A program made the position numbers and the translations under genes. From an uncultured Clostridia bacterium (GTDB taxonomy: Bacteria; Bacillota; Clostridia; TANB77; CAG-508), in NCBI GenBank assembly GCA_944388625.1, contig CALXJM010000006.1, positions 1-38,577 of the forward strand: a stretch of DNA of 38,577 bases, read 5' to 3'. Positions 16,615-24,244 of the stretch are shown one piece after another; position 1 is the first letter of the stretch; each line of letters begins with the position of its first letter. Below the pieces are notes generated by a model, which saw nothing but the letters and a program-made list of their open reading frames with translations, had not been told where the DNA came from and did no database searches.

Positions 16615-17253
16615 ATGAAAAAAAAGTGGATAAATGGAATTATTCTAATTTTAATAATTATAAATTTACTTATTACGCCATGTATTGCAATTACAGAAGC
16701 TGAGGCAGATGAAATTATAAGTGATGTGCTTTTATATAATAGTGGTGCAGGAGGAGTAACCTGGAAGGATTTAGATAATGAAAAAATTTCAGAAATAACG
16801 TCAAAACTAGAAGAAGTTATGAGCAATTTTGATACAATTTATCCACAAGGACATATAAGAAGAAATTCAAAAACAGAGTTAGAAACAATTTTAAACAGTT
16901 TGAAAACCAGTACAAATGTAAATGCAGAAAAACCAAGCTTTGAAAACTTTTGGGAATCTGCCATGAATTTTCTTCGAATAGGTCAAAAAGGTGGAAATCA
17001 AGTATCTTTAGAAGAAGCGAAAGTAGAGCTTGAGGGATTAGCAAAAATTTTAATTATAGCTTCTATTATTATTTTATTAATTGCAATTTTTGTAATAGCT
17101 ATTAAATACATGATGGCAACAAGTAAAGAACAAGCTAAACTAAAAAATAAGTTGATAGGATTAGTTATTGCTACAGCAATTATAGGTGGAGCATATACTA
17201 TCTGGAGCTTAGTATATAATTTTATAGCAGGGATCGAGCAAGGATTTATGTAA
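16615..17253 (+). CDS. Extended VirB2-like protein 7
   Basis: 212 residues from ATG 16615, which has AAAGGAGG upstream. A signal peptide (about 1-25) is followed by about 115 residues of predicted extracytoplasmic helical sequence and a C-terminal two-helix core with IAIKYMMATSKEQAKLKNKL as the turn and LIGLVIATAIIGGAYTIW as the second helix. This core belongs to the same subgroup as the 434- and 232-residue proteins, in which LKxxLxGLVI replaces the ADIKK of the short pilins. The exposed domain is unrecognised. Confidence 0.75.
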   Translation: MKKKWINGIILILIIINLLITPCIAITEAEADEIISDVLLYNSGAGGVTWKDLDNEKISEITSKLEEVMSNFDTIYPQGHIRRNSKTELETILNSLKTSTNVNAEKPSFENFWESAMNFLRIGQKGGNQVSLEEAKVELEGLAKILIIASIIILLIAIFVIAIKYMMATSKEQAKLKNKLIGLVIATAIIGGAYTIWSLVYNFIAGIEQGFM

Positions 17254-17328
17254 ACATTACAAAAATATTACAAAGATATTACAATTTGATAACTTTTTTA
17301 TAAAAGTAGTGGATTTTGGCATAAAATG

Positions 17329-17357
17329 TTGAAATAAAAAAGGTTTTTAAGTATAAT
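17329..17357 (+). promoter_or_regulatory. Strong sigma-A-type promoter of pilin-like 8 and the channel genes
   Basis: TTGAAA (17329-17334), 17-base spacer, TATAAT (17352-17357), 44 bases before ATG 17401. No terminator is evident between here and 24 kb, so it probably drives the PrgI, VirB4 and VirB6 genes. Confidence 0.75.
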
Positions 17358-17400
17358 TATATTAATTATGGCTGTAGTTGTACTAAAAGGGGTGAATAAA

Positions 17401-18099
17401 ATGAAAAAAATAATAACAATTGGAATTATAATAATTTTTTGCATACTTTTATTTACTTCACATGCTTATGCGGCTGATGAAGAATATACAGAAACTTATA
17501 TAGATGATAATTATACGGAAGTATATTTTGAAATCGTAGATGTATTTAATTCAGTTGGAATTACAATTGATGATACAGATGATGTGATTAGAGAAAAACT
17601 TAGTGGATTATCAACTACGCAAAAAGACATTTTGTATAACAATATTGAGACATTTAATTCACTTCCTGGAAGAAGTATGTTCGCAGGAGATGGAAATGAT
17701 TATTTAAATAGAGTCGCGACTCAAATTTCTGATACTCAACCGGTTCAACAACAAGGAACAAGTACAAGTACAAACAATAAATTTTCTTTTCCAAGTATAG
17801 GAGAGCTATTTCAAAAAGCAAGTGATTTTATTGGATTAGGCGCAAGTGGGGAAACTATTGGAGATGATGATTTAGTAGATCCAACATTGCAAATAGGAAG
17901 AGTTCTTATGACTATTGCAATTATTGTCCTTTTAATAGTAACTATTATTATGGCTATAAAATATATGATAGCAAATCCAGAAGAACAAGGGAAATTAAAA
18001 CAACAATTGGTTGGACTAGTAATTTCAGCGGCAGTTATATTTGGGGCATATATTATATGGCAAATAACAATTAATTTATTAACAAATGTAACACAATAA
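17401..18099 (+). CDS. Extended VirB2-like protein 8
   Basis: 232 residues from ATG 17401, which follows AAAAGGGGTGA; the in-frame ATG at 17368 has no ribosome-binding site and lies right behind the -10 box. A signal peptide (about 1-23, ending in AYA) is followed by an acidic exposed domain of about 130 residues, a Gln/Thr/Ser linker, and the two-helix core with TIIMAIKYMIANPEEQGKLK and QQLVGLVISAAVIFGAYIIW. The exposed domain is unlike those of the 434- and 212-residue proteins, so the pilin core has been joined to different head domains. Confidence 0.77.
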   Translation: MKKIITIGIIIIFCILLFTSHAYAADEEYTETYIDDNYTEVYFEIVDVFNSVGITIDDTDDVIREKLSGLSTTQKDILYNNIETFNSLPGRSMFAGDGNDYLNRVATQISDTQPVQQQGTSTSTNNKFSFPSIGELFQKASDFIGLGASGETIGDDDLVDPTLQIGRVLMTIAIIVLLIVTIIMAIKYMIANPEEQGKLKQQLVGLVISAAVIFGAYIIWQITINLLTNVTQ

Positions 18100-18126
18100 A
18101 TTAAAAATGCAAAGGAGGAAATTTAA

Positions 18127-18462
18127 ATGGGAACTTATAATATTCCACGTAATTTAAAAGGAGAGTCTAGAATTTTATACATATTTTCAGTCAAATCATT
18201 AATAACCACCGCTGGAGGAGCCATGATAGGAGGAATCTTCTTTTTGCTATTTAGTAGCATAGGACTCGACACAGTAGGAATGGTTTTTTTGGCACTATTT
18301 GCACTAATAGGTTTTTGCATAGGTGCTATTAAAATACCTACTTTAAACGGAATTAGTTTTACAAAAAAAATAGGAGGAGAGTCTATAGATGAGATTATAC
18401 TCCGCTATATGAAATTTAAGAAAAATAGAAGAATTTATATAGATACAAAGGAGGAAAAGTAA
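18127..18462 (+). CDS. PrgI-family (VirB3-like) T4SS membrane protein
   Basis: 111 residues. It opens with YNIPRNLKGESRILYIFSVK, typical of the PrgI family that stands for VirB3 in Gram-positive T4SS. Two membrane helices follow (about 24-44 and 50-68), then a basic tail. AAAGGAGG lies upstream. It directly precedes the VirB4-like genes, the usual VirB3-VirB4 order. It should sit at the inner side of the channel and contact VirB4. Confidence 0.85.
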   Translation: MGTYNIPRNLKGESRILYIFSVKSLITTAGGAMIGGIFFLLFSSIGLDTVGMVFLALFALIGFCIGAIKIPTLNGISFTKKIGGESIDEIILRYMKFKKNRRIYIDTKEEK

Positions 18463-19698
18463 ATGGGAGAATCATTTGTAAATGCGCTTTATATTATTAT
18501 GATTATACTAGTTTTCTTTATTATTGTACTAGGAGTTTGGCTATTAGTAATTAATCAAAAAGAAAAAAATGCAAACAAAGAAAAGAAAAAAGACAATAGC
18601 GGAGAAGAAAAGGCAAATGCTAATTCTTACAAACCAGGACTTACAAGAGAAGCTGTACGAAACTTTATGGATTTTGATGAGGTAAAAGACAGTATGATTA
18701 TAAGAAAAAACAAGCAACAGTATGTTATGGTTATACAATGCCAAGGAGTAAACTATGACTTACTTTCAGAAGCAGAAAAAGTAGCTGTAGAAGAAGGGTT
18801 TGTTCAGTTTTTAAATATTTTAAGGTTCCCAATACAATTATACATACAAACACGAAGTTTAAACCTAAGAGAAATTACAGACGAATATAAAAAGAAAATA
18901 AAAACAATAGAAGAAGAATTAGAAGATATTCAATTGAAACTAAGGGATGCAAGCTTAAAAGGAAATGAGAGATTAGTAAATGATTTAAAATTCCAAGAAA
19001 GGCGTAAGAAAAATATTTTAGAATATGGTACAGATATTACAGAATATGTAGGAAGACTTAGCTTAAATAAAAATGTACTACAACAAAAAACATATTTAAT
19101 TGTTTCATATTTCGCAAATGAGCTTGGGTCAGTAGACACTTATTCTAAAGATGAAATTGCTAACATGTGTTTTTCAGAATTATATACAAGATGTCAATCA
19201 ATTATAAGATCACTTGCTACTTCATCTGTAACAGGGAAAGTGCTAAATTCAGAAGAATTAGCAGAACTATTATATGTAGCCTATAATAGAGATGATGAAG
19301 AATTAATTCAATTATCAAAGGCATTAGATGCAGAATATGATAGGCTATACAGCGTAGGAAGAGATGTACTAGATAAGAAAAAAGAACAAATTGAAAGACA
19401 ATTGGATATGGATGCAGCAAAACTTGCAACAGATAGCATGTTAGAAGTGGATAAAAAAAGGAAAAAACAAAAAGAAGAAATTCAAAAAGAAGAGAAAATA
19501 AAAAGAAAAGCATTAGGTTTAGTGGAACAATATAGAGACCAAATGGATAGAGATCTTTACCAAGGAACAAAGGAAGAAATAATAAGAAAATCCGAAGAGA
19601 AAAAGGCAAAAATAGCAGGTAAAAAGGGAGAAAAATTATCAGAAGAACAGATAAAAGAAATGAGTAAAAGAACAATTAAATCGAAAAAAACCCTATAA
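18463..19698 (+). CDS. Membrane-anchored protein resembling the VirB4 N-terminal domain
   Basis: 411 residues, starting right after the PrgI stop, with AAGGAGG upstream. One membrane helix (about 8-30), a charged linker, then an alpha/beta domain (about 60-270) that resembles the N-terminal part of VirB4/TraC ATPases: DSMIIRKNKQQYVMVIQCQG, then FVQFLNILRFPIQLYIQTRS, and LNKNVLQQKTYLIVSYFANE. No Walker motifs are present. The C-terminus (about 280-411) is a long, highly charged, probably coiled-coil tail. A separate TraC-like partner of VirB4 has been noted in other Gram-positive and candidate-phylum T4SS loci. It probably docks VirB4 at the membrane. Confidence 0.7.
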   Translation: MGESFVNALYIIMIILVFFIIVLGVWLLVINQKEKNANKEKKKDNSGEEKANANSYKPGLTREAVRNFMDFDEVKDSMIIRKNKQQYVMVIQCQGVNYDLLSEAEKVAVEEGFVQFLNILRFPIQLYIQTRSLNLREITDEYKKKIKTIEEELEDIQLKLRDASLKGNERLVNDLKFQERRKKNILEYGTDITEYVGRLSLNKNVLQQKTYLIVSYFANELGSVDTYSKDEIANMCFSELYTRCQSIIRSLATSSVTGKVLNSEELAELLYVAYNRDDEELIQLSKALDAEYDRLYSVGRDVLDKKKEQIERQLDMDAAKLATDSMLEVDKKRKKQKEEIQKEEKIKRKALGLVEQYRDQMDRDLYQGTKEEIIRKSEEKKAKIAGKKGEKLSEEQIKEMSKRTIKSKKTL

Positions 19699-19776
19699 TA
19701 TCAAGAAAAATAGATATAACTTGGTATAAAAATATCGCTCAAGGAAAAATAACGAAAGATTAAGGAGTGTGTGAAA

Positions 19777-21747
19777 ATGGGAAAAAACAAAAATAAAAAT
19801 AAAAGAATTCAACCAGAAAAGATTAATGCTGTAGAAAATACGCAAGATGGATTCTTAAAAAGAAACGCAAAAGATTTAAAAGATTTAATTAAACCAGCGG
19901 GGATTGATTGTAGCCATTCTAATCATGTAGAAATAATTTCATCTAGGAAAACAAGATATGCAAGAAGTATGATAGTATCTACTATACCAAGAATGTGTAC
20001 ATTCCCTGAATTTTTAAGAAGTATGTATACATTTGGAGACTTAAATGTATCTGTGTTTATACAGCCAGTTAGTGAATCTTCTTCTCAAACAGATTTAAAT
20101 AGAGTAATTAATGAATTAGAATCAGAAAGAATTGTGGCATTAGATAGAGGAGACATTAACAGAGAAAGACTTTTAACACAAAAAAGGTTGGAAGCAGAAG
20201 AACTAAGAGATGAAATTGCAGCAGGTTTTAATAAATTGTTTGAATCATCTATTATGTGTACATTATTTGCATATAGTTTAGAAGAACTAGACAGATACAC
20301 AGAATTACTAGCATCTGAAATGTCGAAAACATTAATCGGAGTAAAACCAGCATGGGCAATGCAAGACGAGGCGCTACAAACAAATATGCCATTTTGCGAA
20401 AACAAGATAAAAAAGAGTCATACATTCGATAGAAGGTCAATGTCCACAGTATTTCCATTTTTTAGTTCTGAAATAGGGCATGAACAAGGGATTCCACTAG
20501 GATTCAATAGACAAACAGGGCTTCCAATTTTATTTGATAATTTTAGTCCAACACTTACAAATTATAATATGGTTATTTTTGGGAAATCTGGAGCTGGTAA
20601 AGGTGTTACAATTAAAACATTAACTTCTCGTTCAGCAGTACTAATGGGAATTGAAAGCTTAGCACTAGATGCCGAAGGCGAATATGGTGTTGTAGCAGAT
20701 GCACTTGGTGGAATTAATGTTGTAATTAGTCCTAACTCAAATACAATTATTAATTTGTTTGATATAGAACCAGAAACAGTAAGAGACGAAATTACAGGAA
20801 GAGAAAAAACAGTATTAAATGTAGAAAATAAAGTTGAAGACGTAACTCAAGCGCTTTTAACAATGGCTAGAGGAAGTACAAGAAGTACAGAAGTAAATGA
20901 GCTTACAAAACAAATTATAGCAGAAACAGTAGCACAAGAATATGCAGAATTAGGAATAAATAATCGTATAGAAAGTTTATTTACTGCTAGCACAGATAGG
21001 GTTACTGCTAGTAACTTCTTAGGAAAGCAGAAAAAAGAAATGCCAACTATTGGTTCATGGTATAAAAGATTAGTAGCAAACTCAAAACAAAATGATAATC
21101 CAGATTATCGTTTCCATTATAGTTATTTAATTAAAGTTATGAAACAATATGTAAGAGAATATGATGGACAAATGGCATATTTCGACGGTCAATCAACATT
21201 TGATTTGTTAGATAGAGTTCCATTTATTAATTTGGACATATCTGGACTAGAAGAAAGATTTGCAAGACCTCTAGCACAGCAAATTCTTTTATCTTGGATA
21301 TGGGAAAAATATGTTAAGAAAAATAGTGAAGATAGAACAAAAGCTACTAAAAAAAGAGTTTTAATTGATGAAGCATGGATGCTATTGCCATATCCAGAAG
21401 CAGTAGACTTTTTAAATACTATGGCAAGACGTGCAAGGAAAAGAAATGTATCTTTAGCGGTTATTTCACAAAAATTCCAAGATTTTTATGAAAAACAAGA
21501 AGTACAAGCGGTACTAACATCTTCTGATACAAAGCTCTTTTTAGCACAAGACAAATCAGAAATAGAGTATATCAAAGAAGTATTTAGACTAAGTGAAGGA
21601 GAAGCTTACTTCTTAACTACATGTAATCGTGGAGAAGGATTATTGAAAGTAGGTGAAGACACGGCAATACTTTCTATTAGGCCAACAAAAAAGGAATTTG
21701 AATTTGTAGAAACAAACTTGAATAAATTAAAAACAAAAAAAGACTAA
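19777..21747 (+). CDS. virB4: VirB4-family T4SS ATPase
   Basis: 656 residues from ATG 19777, with AAGGAG 9 bases upstream; a GTG at 19771 is possible but too close to that site. The N-terminal domain (about 50-230) precedes the motor domain. Walker A is GKSGAGKGVTIKT at 269-281: the lysine K275 is present, but the Ser/Thr that normally follows it is Gly (G276). Walker B is VLIDEAWMLL (D531, E532), followed by RRARKRNVSLAVISQ and SSDTKLFLAQDKSEI, both typical of VirB4. It powers filament assembly or substrate transfer from the cytoplasmic face. The family is certain. Confidence 0.95.
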   Translation: MGKNKNKNKRIQPEKINAVENTQDGFLKRNAKDLKDLIKPAGIDCSHSNHVEIISSRKTRYARSMIVSTIPRMCTFPEFLRSMYTFGDLNVSVFIQPVSESSSQTDLNRVINELESERIVALDRGDINRERLLTQKRLEAEELRDEIAAGFNKLFESSIMCTLFAYSLEELDRYTELLASEMSKTLIGVKPAWAMQDEALQTNMPFCENKIKKSHTFDRRSMSTVFPFFSSEIGHEQGIPLGFNRQTGLPILFDNFSPTLTNYNMVIFGKSGAGKGVTIKTLTSRSAVLMGIESLALDAEGEYGVVADALGGINVVISPNSNTIINLFDIEPETVRDEITGREKTVLNVENKVEDVTQALLTMARGSTRSTEVNELTKQIIAETVAQEYAELGINNRIESLFTASTDRVTASNFLGKQKKEMPTIGSWYKRLVANSKQNDNPDYRFHYSYLIKVMKQYVREYDGQMAYFDGQSTFDLLDRVPFINLDISGLEERFARPLAQQILLSWIWEKYVKKNSEDRTKATKKRVLIDEAWMLLPYPEAVDFLNTMARRARKRNVSLAVISQKFQDFYEKQEVQAVLTSSDTKLFLAQDKSEIEYIKEVFRLSEGEAYFLTTCNRGEGLLKVGEDTAILSIRPTKKEFEFVETNLNKLKTKKD

Positions 21748-21776
21748 AAATAAAACCAGAAAGGGAGGCGCATGGC

Positions 21777-22940
21777 ATGATACAAAAAAAAGCAATAGCA
21801 ATATTAGTATTATTTGTAATTGTTTTAGAATTATTGCCAAGCGCCGTTTTTGCATCAGACGCATATAATAATTCAGTACCGTCTAATATATTAGATGTGC
21901 ATAATTCATATACTTATAACGAATTTAATACATATGCAGAAGAAGGCTCTGCTAATTATGCAGGAGAACAAGTTTTTATTACAGGAACAGAATCTTCAGG
22001 AGCTTCGCAGGCAACTACTTTATCTGGGATACTTACATTTATTCCATGGTGTGTGTCTTGTCTTATGACAACAGCAATTCATGGAGCAACAGCCGATGGA
22101 GAATATAGTACAACTCCGGATGGAATATTTACAATTGAAAACTTAGTGTTTAATACAATTGAACTTTTCGATGCGAATTACTTTGTATACAACTCAAATA
22201 TTGCTAATACTGCTCTAAAACAAAACGTAAGATTATGGTATTCAACAGTTAGAGTTATAGCTATTGCAGGCTCTATAATTACATTAATATATATGGGAAT
22301 TAGAATGGCAATATCTACCGTAGCATCAGACAAAGCAAAATATAAAAAAATGTTATTAGACTGGATATTTAGCTTTGCTTTAATTTTTATTTTACATTAC
22401 ATTATTGTATTATTATCAAATGTATCTGCTAGCTTAACTTATATTTTTACAGGCAATGCAGATCAAATTGCATTAGAAGAAAATATCATACAAAATAATC
22501 TTTCTTATATAAACACTACTAATGGTTGGAGCACAGCAATACAAGTTGTAATATATTTTATGTTAGTTTTTTATGAACTTAGATTTTTCTTAATGTATAT
22601 GAAAAGGCTGTTTGTTATTGGCTTTTTAATTGTAATTTCACCACTTATAACAATAACTTATGCAATTGATAAAGCAGGAGATAATAAATCACAGGTATTT
22701 AGCACATGGTTTAAAGAAATTGCAGTTAATATATGTATTCAACCATTGCACGCACTTTTATATATGGTATTTATTTATTCAGCAGGCTCCATTGCAACAG
22801 CAGCACCACTAGTAGCAATTGTATTCTTAATGGCACTATCAAGAGGCGAAAAAATTGTAAAAGGAATATTTAATTTAAGAGGATTAAGCACAATACACTC
22901 TATGTCAGAAACTCTTAAACTAAGAAGGGGAGGTGCATAG
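21777..22940 (+). CDS. VirB6/TrbL-like polytopic T4SS channel protein 1
   Basis: 387 residues with a signal peptide (about 1-26) and about six membrane helices. Two blocks are shared with the other VirB6-like proteins of this locus: WYSTVRVIAIAGSIITLIYM, then MAISTVASDKAKYKKMLLDW (about 150-215), and MYMKRLFVIGFLIVISPLIT, then YAIDKAGDNKSQVFSTWFKE (about 268-315). Chosen start ATG 21777 has GGGAGG 8 bases upstream. It is the smallest paralogue, without an extra domain, and probably represents the basic channel subunit. Confidence 0.82.
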   Translation: MIQKKAIAILVLFVIVLELLPSAVFASDAYNNSVPSNILDVHNSYTYNEFNTYAEEGSANYAGEQVFITGTESSGASQATTLSGILTFIPWCVSCLMTTAIHGATADGEYSTTPDGIFTIENLVFNTIELFDANYFVYNSNIANTALKQNVRLWYSTVRVIAIAGSIITLIYMGIRMAISTVASDKAKYKKMLLDWIFSFALIFILHYIIVLLSNVSASLTYIFTGNADQIALEENIIQNNLSYINTTNGWSTAIQVVIYFMLVFYELRFFLMYMKRLFVIGFLIVISPLITITYAIDKAGDNKSQVFSTWFKEIAVNICIQPLHALLYMVFIYSAGSIATAAPLVAIVFLMALSRGEKIVKGIFNLRGLSTIHSMSETLKLRRGGA

Positions 22941-22943
22941 CTT

Positions 22944-24228
22944 ATGAATAAAAGAACAATAAAAATAGCACTTCTCGTGGCAGGAATACTGTTAATTGTA
23001 ATTTTTATTGTAATGATAATAGCGCAAATATTTAAAAAAGAAGAAAGTTTATATTTGCCAACAGATACAGAAATAATATTTGGAAATAATGAACAGAGCA
23101 AAGAAGAAATGAATTATAAAGAAATACAAATACATCAAATGGAAATACAAGCAAAAGAAATAAATGATTTAATAGAAGCAAAATGGCAAATTATGGATGT
23201 AAATTTAGGAACAATAGAAAGCAGAATAAATGAATATGATATATATTTTGATGAAGGATTAGAAGTTAAAACTACAGCAAGTAAAGTGTTTAATTTAGTT
23301 TTTACAAATAAATACGAAAATTATGTAATTAATAATTTAAAAGTAGGAGCAAATTATGAAGAAATTATAGAAGAACTAGGAGAGCCTAGTTTTAAAGAAG
23401 AATATGAATACTATGATGATGAAGAACAATTGCAAAATCATTTTCTTATAGGATATAAGGGAGAAAATATATATGTATTTTTCACAGAATATGAAATTTC
23501 TATTTACAGAGCAGAAAATAATTTAGATACAACTAAATTTGTAGAATTATTAGAAGAATTTGAAACAGATGGGAATGTTTTTAATCTGGGAAATACTTTA
23601 ACAGACATTTGGACAGATTATGATAATTATATTTATGATGAAACACATGTTGTTCTAAATTATGCAACTAAAGGAATAAGACTTATCTATGGATATGGAA
23701 ACGAAAATGGAATTATACTTTATAATAATTTTTCTGGTAAACTCCACAATAATTCAACCTTGCAAGATGTAGTAGATGGAAATGTAGTACTACCAGGATA
23801 TATATACATATATGGTAATACAGATTCTGTTTTCGAAGTGGAACTAAACAGATTTTATAATATGTTACGGAAATTATAATCTAATTCAATATGATACTGG
23901 AGATGACACAGAAGAAGATAAAAACACTTCAAGTGAATTTAAATTAGAATATAAAATTGAAGAAGATGGAATGAGTGATTTAAAAATCATTTCATTAAAT
24001 AGAGAATATCCAAATAGAAAAATAGACAAACCAGAAAAAATTAATTCATTTTTATGGTTAGATAATGAAAACTTATTATATAGCATTAGTTATGATGGAA
24101 TTTATTTATACAATTGTAAACAGAATATTACAAACAAAGTTATTGATGGAAATGAAAAATTTGAATTATATGAAGTAGAAAATAATGTTGTAAAATATGA
24201 TGATAAACAAATAAGAATTACTATGTAA
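22944..24228 (+). CDS. Membrane-anchored T4SS-locus protein, needing a +1 frameshift at CGG
   Basis: 427 residues when C23868 is skipped; the zero frame stops at 23879. One membrane helix (about 7-28) with the rest outside. Read on through GGA at 23869, the protein continues NML-GNYNLIQYDTGDD without another stop to 24228. The following segment (ATG at 23971) has no ribosome-binding site of its own, which supports one gene. The C-terminal part (SFLWLDNENLLYSISYDGIY, then LYNCKQNITNKVI) looks like a single beta-propeller-type blade. GGGGAGG lies 10 bases before the ATG. It starts 3 bases after the VirB6-1 stop, so it is part of the operon. Function not recognised. Confidence 0.7.
23868..23871 (+). 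other. CGGA +1 frameshift site in the T4SS-locus membrane protein
   Basis: The zero-frame codons are AAT ATG TTA CGG AAA TTA TAA. The frame that stays open skips C and reads GGA AAT TAT AAT. Same CGGAA context and same phase as the sites at 1648 and 8007. Confidence 0.7.
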
Positions 24229-24244
24229 AAAAGGGGGGATATAT

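Noticed and set aside
1648-23871. Three independent pseudogenizing mutations or base-calling insertions
   Set aside because: Not excluded, but all three having the same extra base, the same CGGAA context and the same codon phase, together with no CGG found in frame anywhere else, makes it much less likely.
23971-24228. Separate 85-residue gene downstream of the T4SS membrane protein
   Set aside because: It has no ribosome-binding site, and its frame is open upstream to the CGG site at 23868, so it is the C-terminal part of the 427-residue protein.
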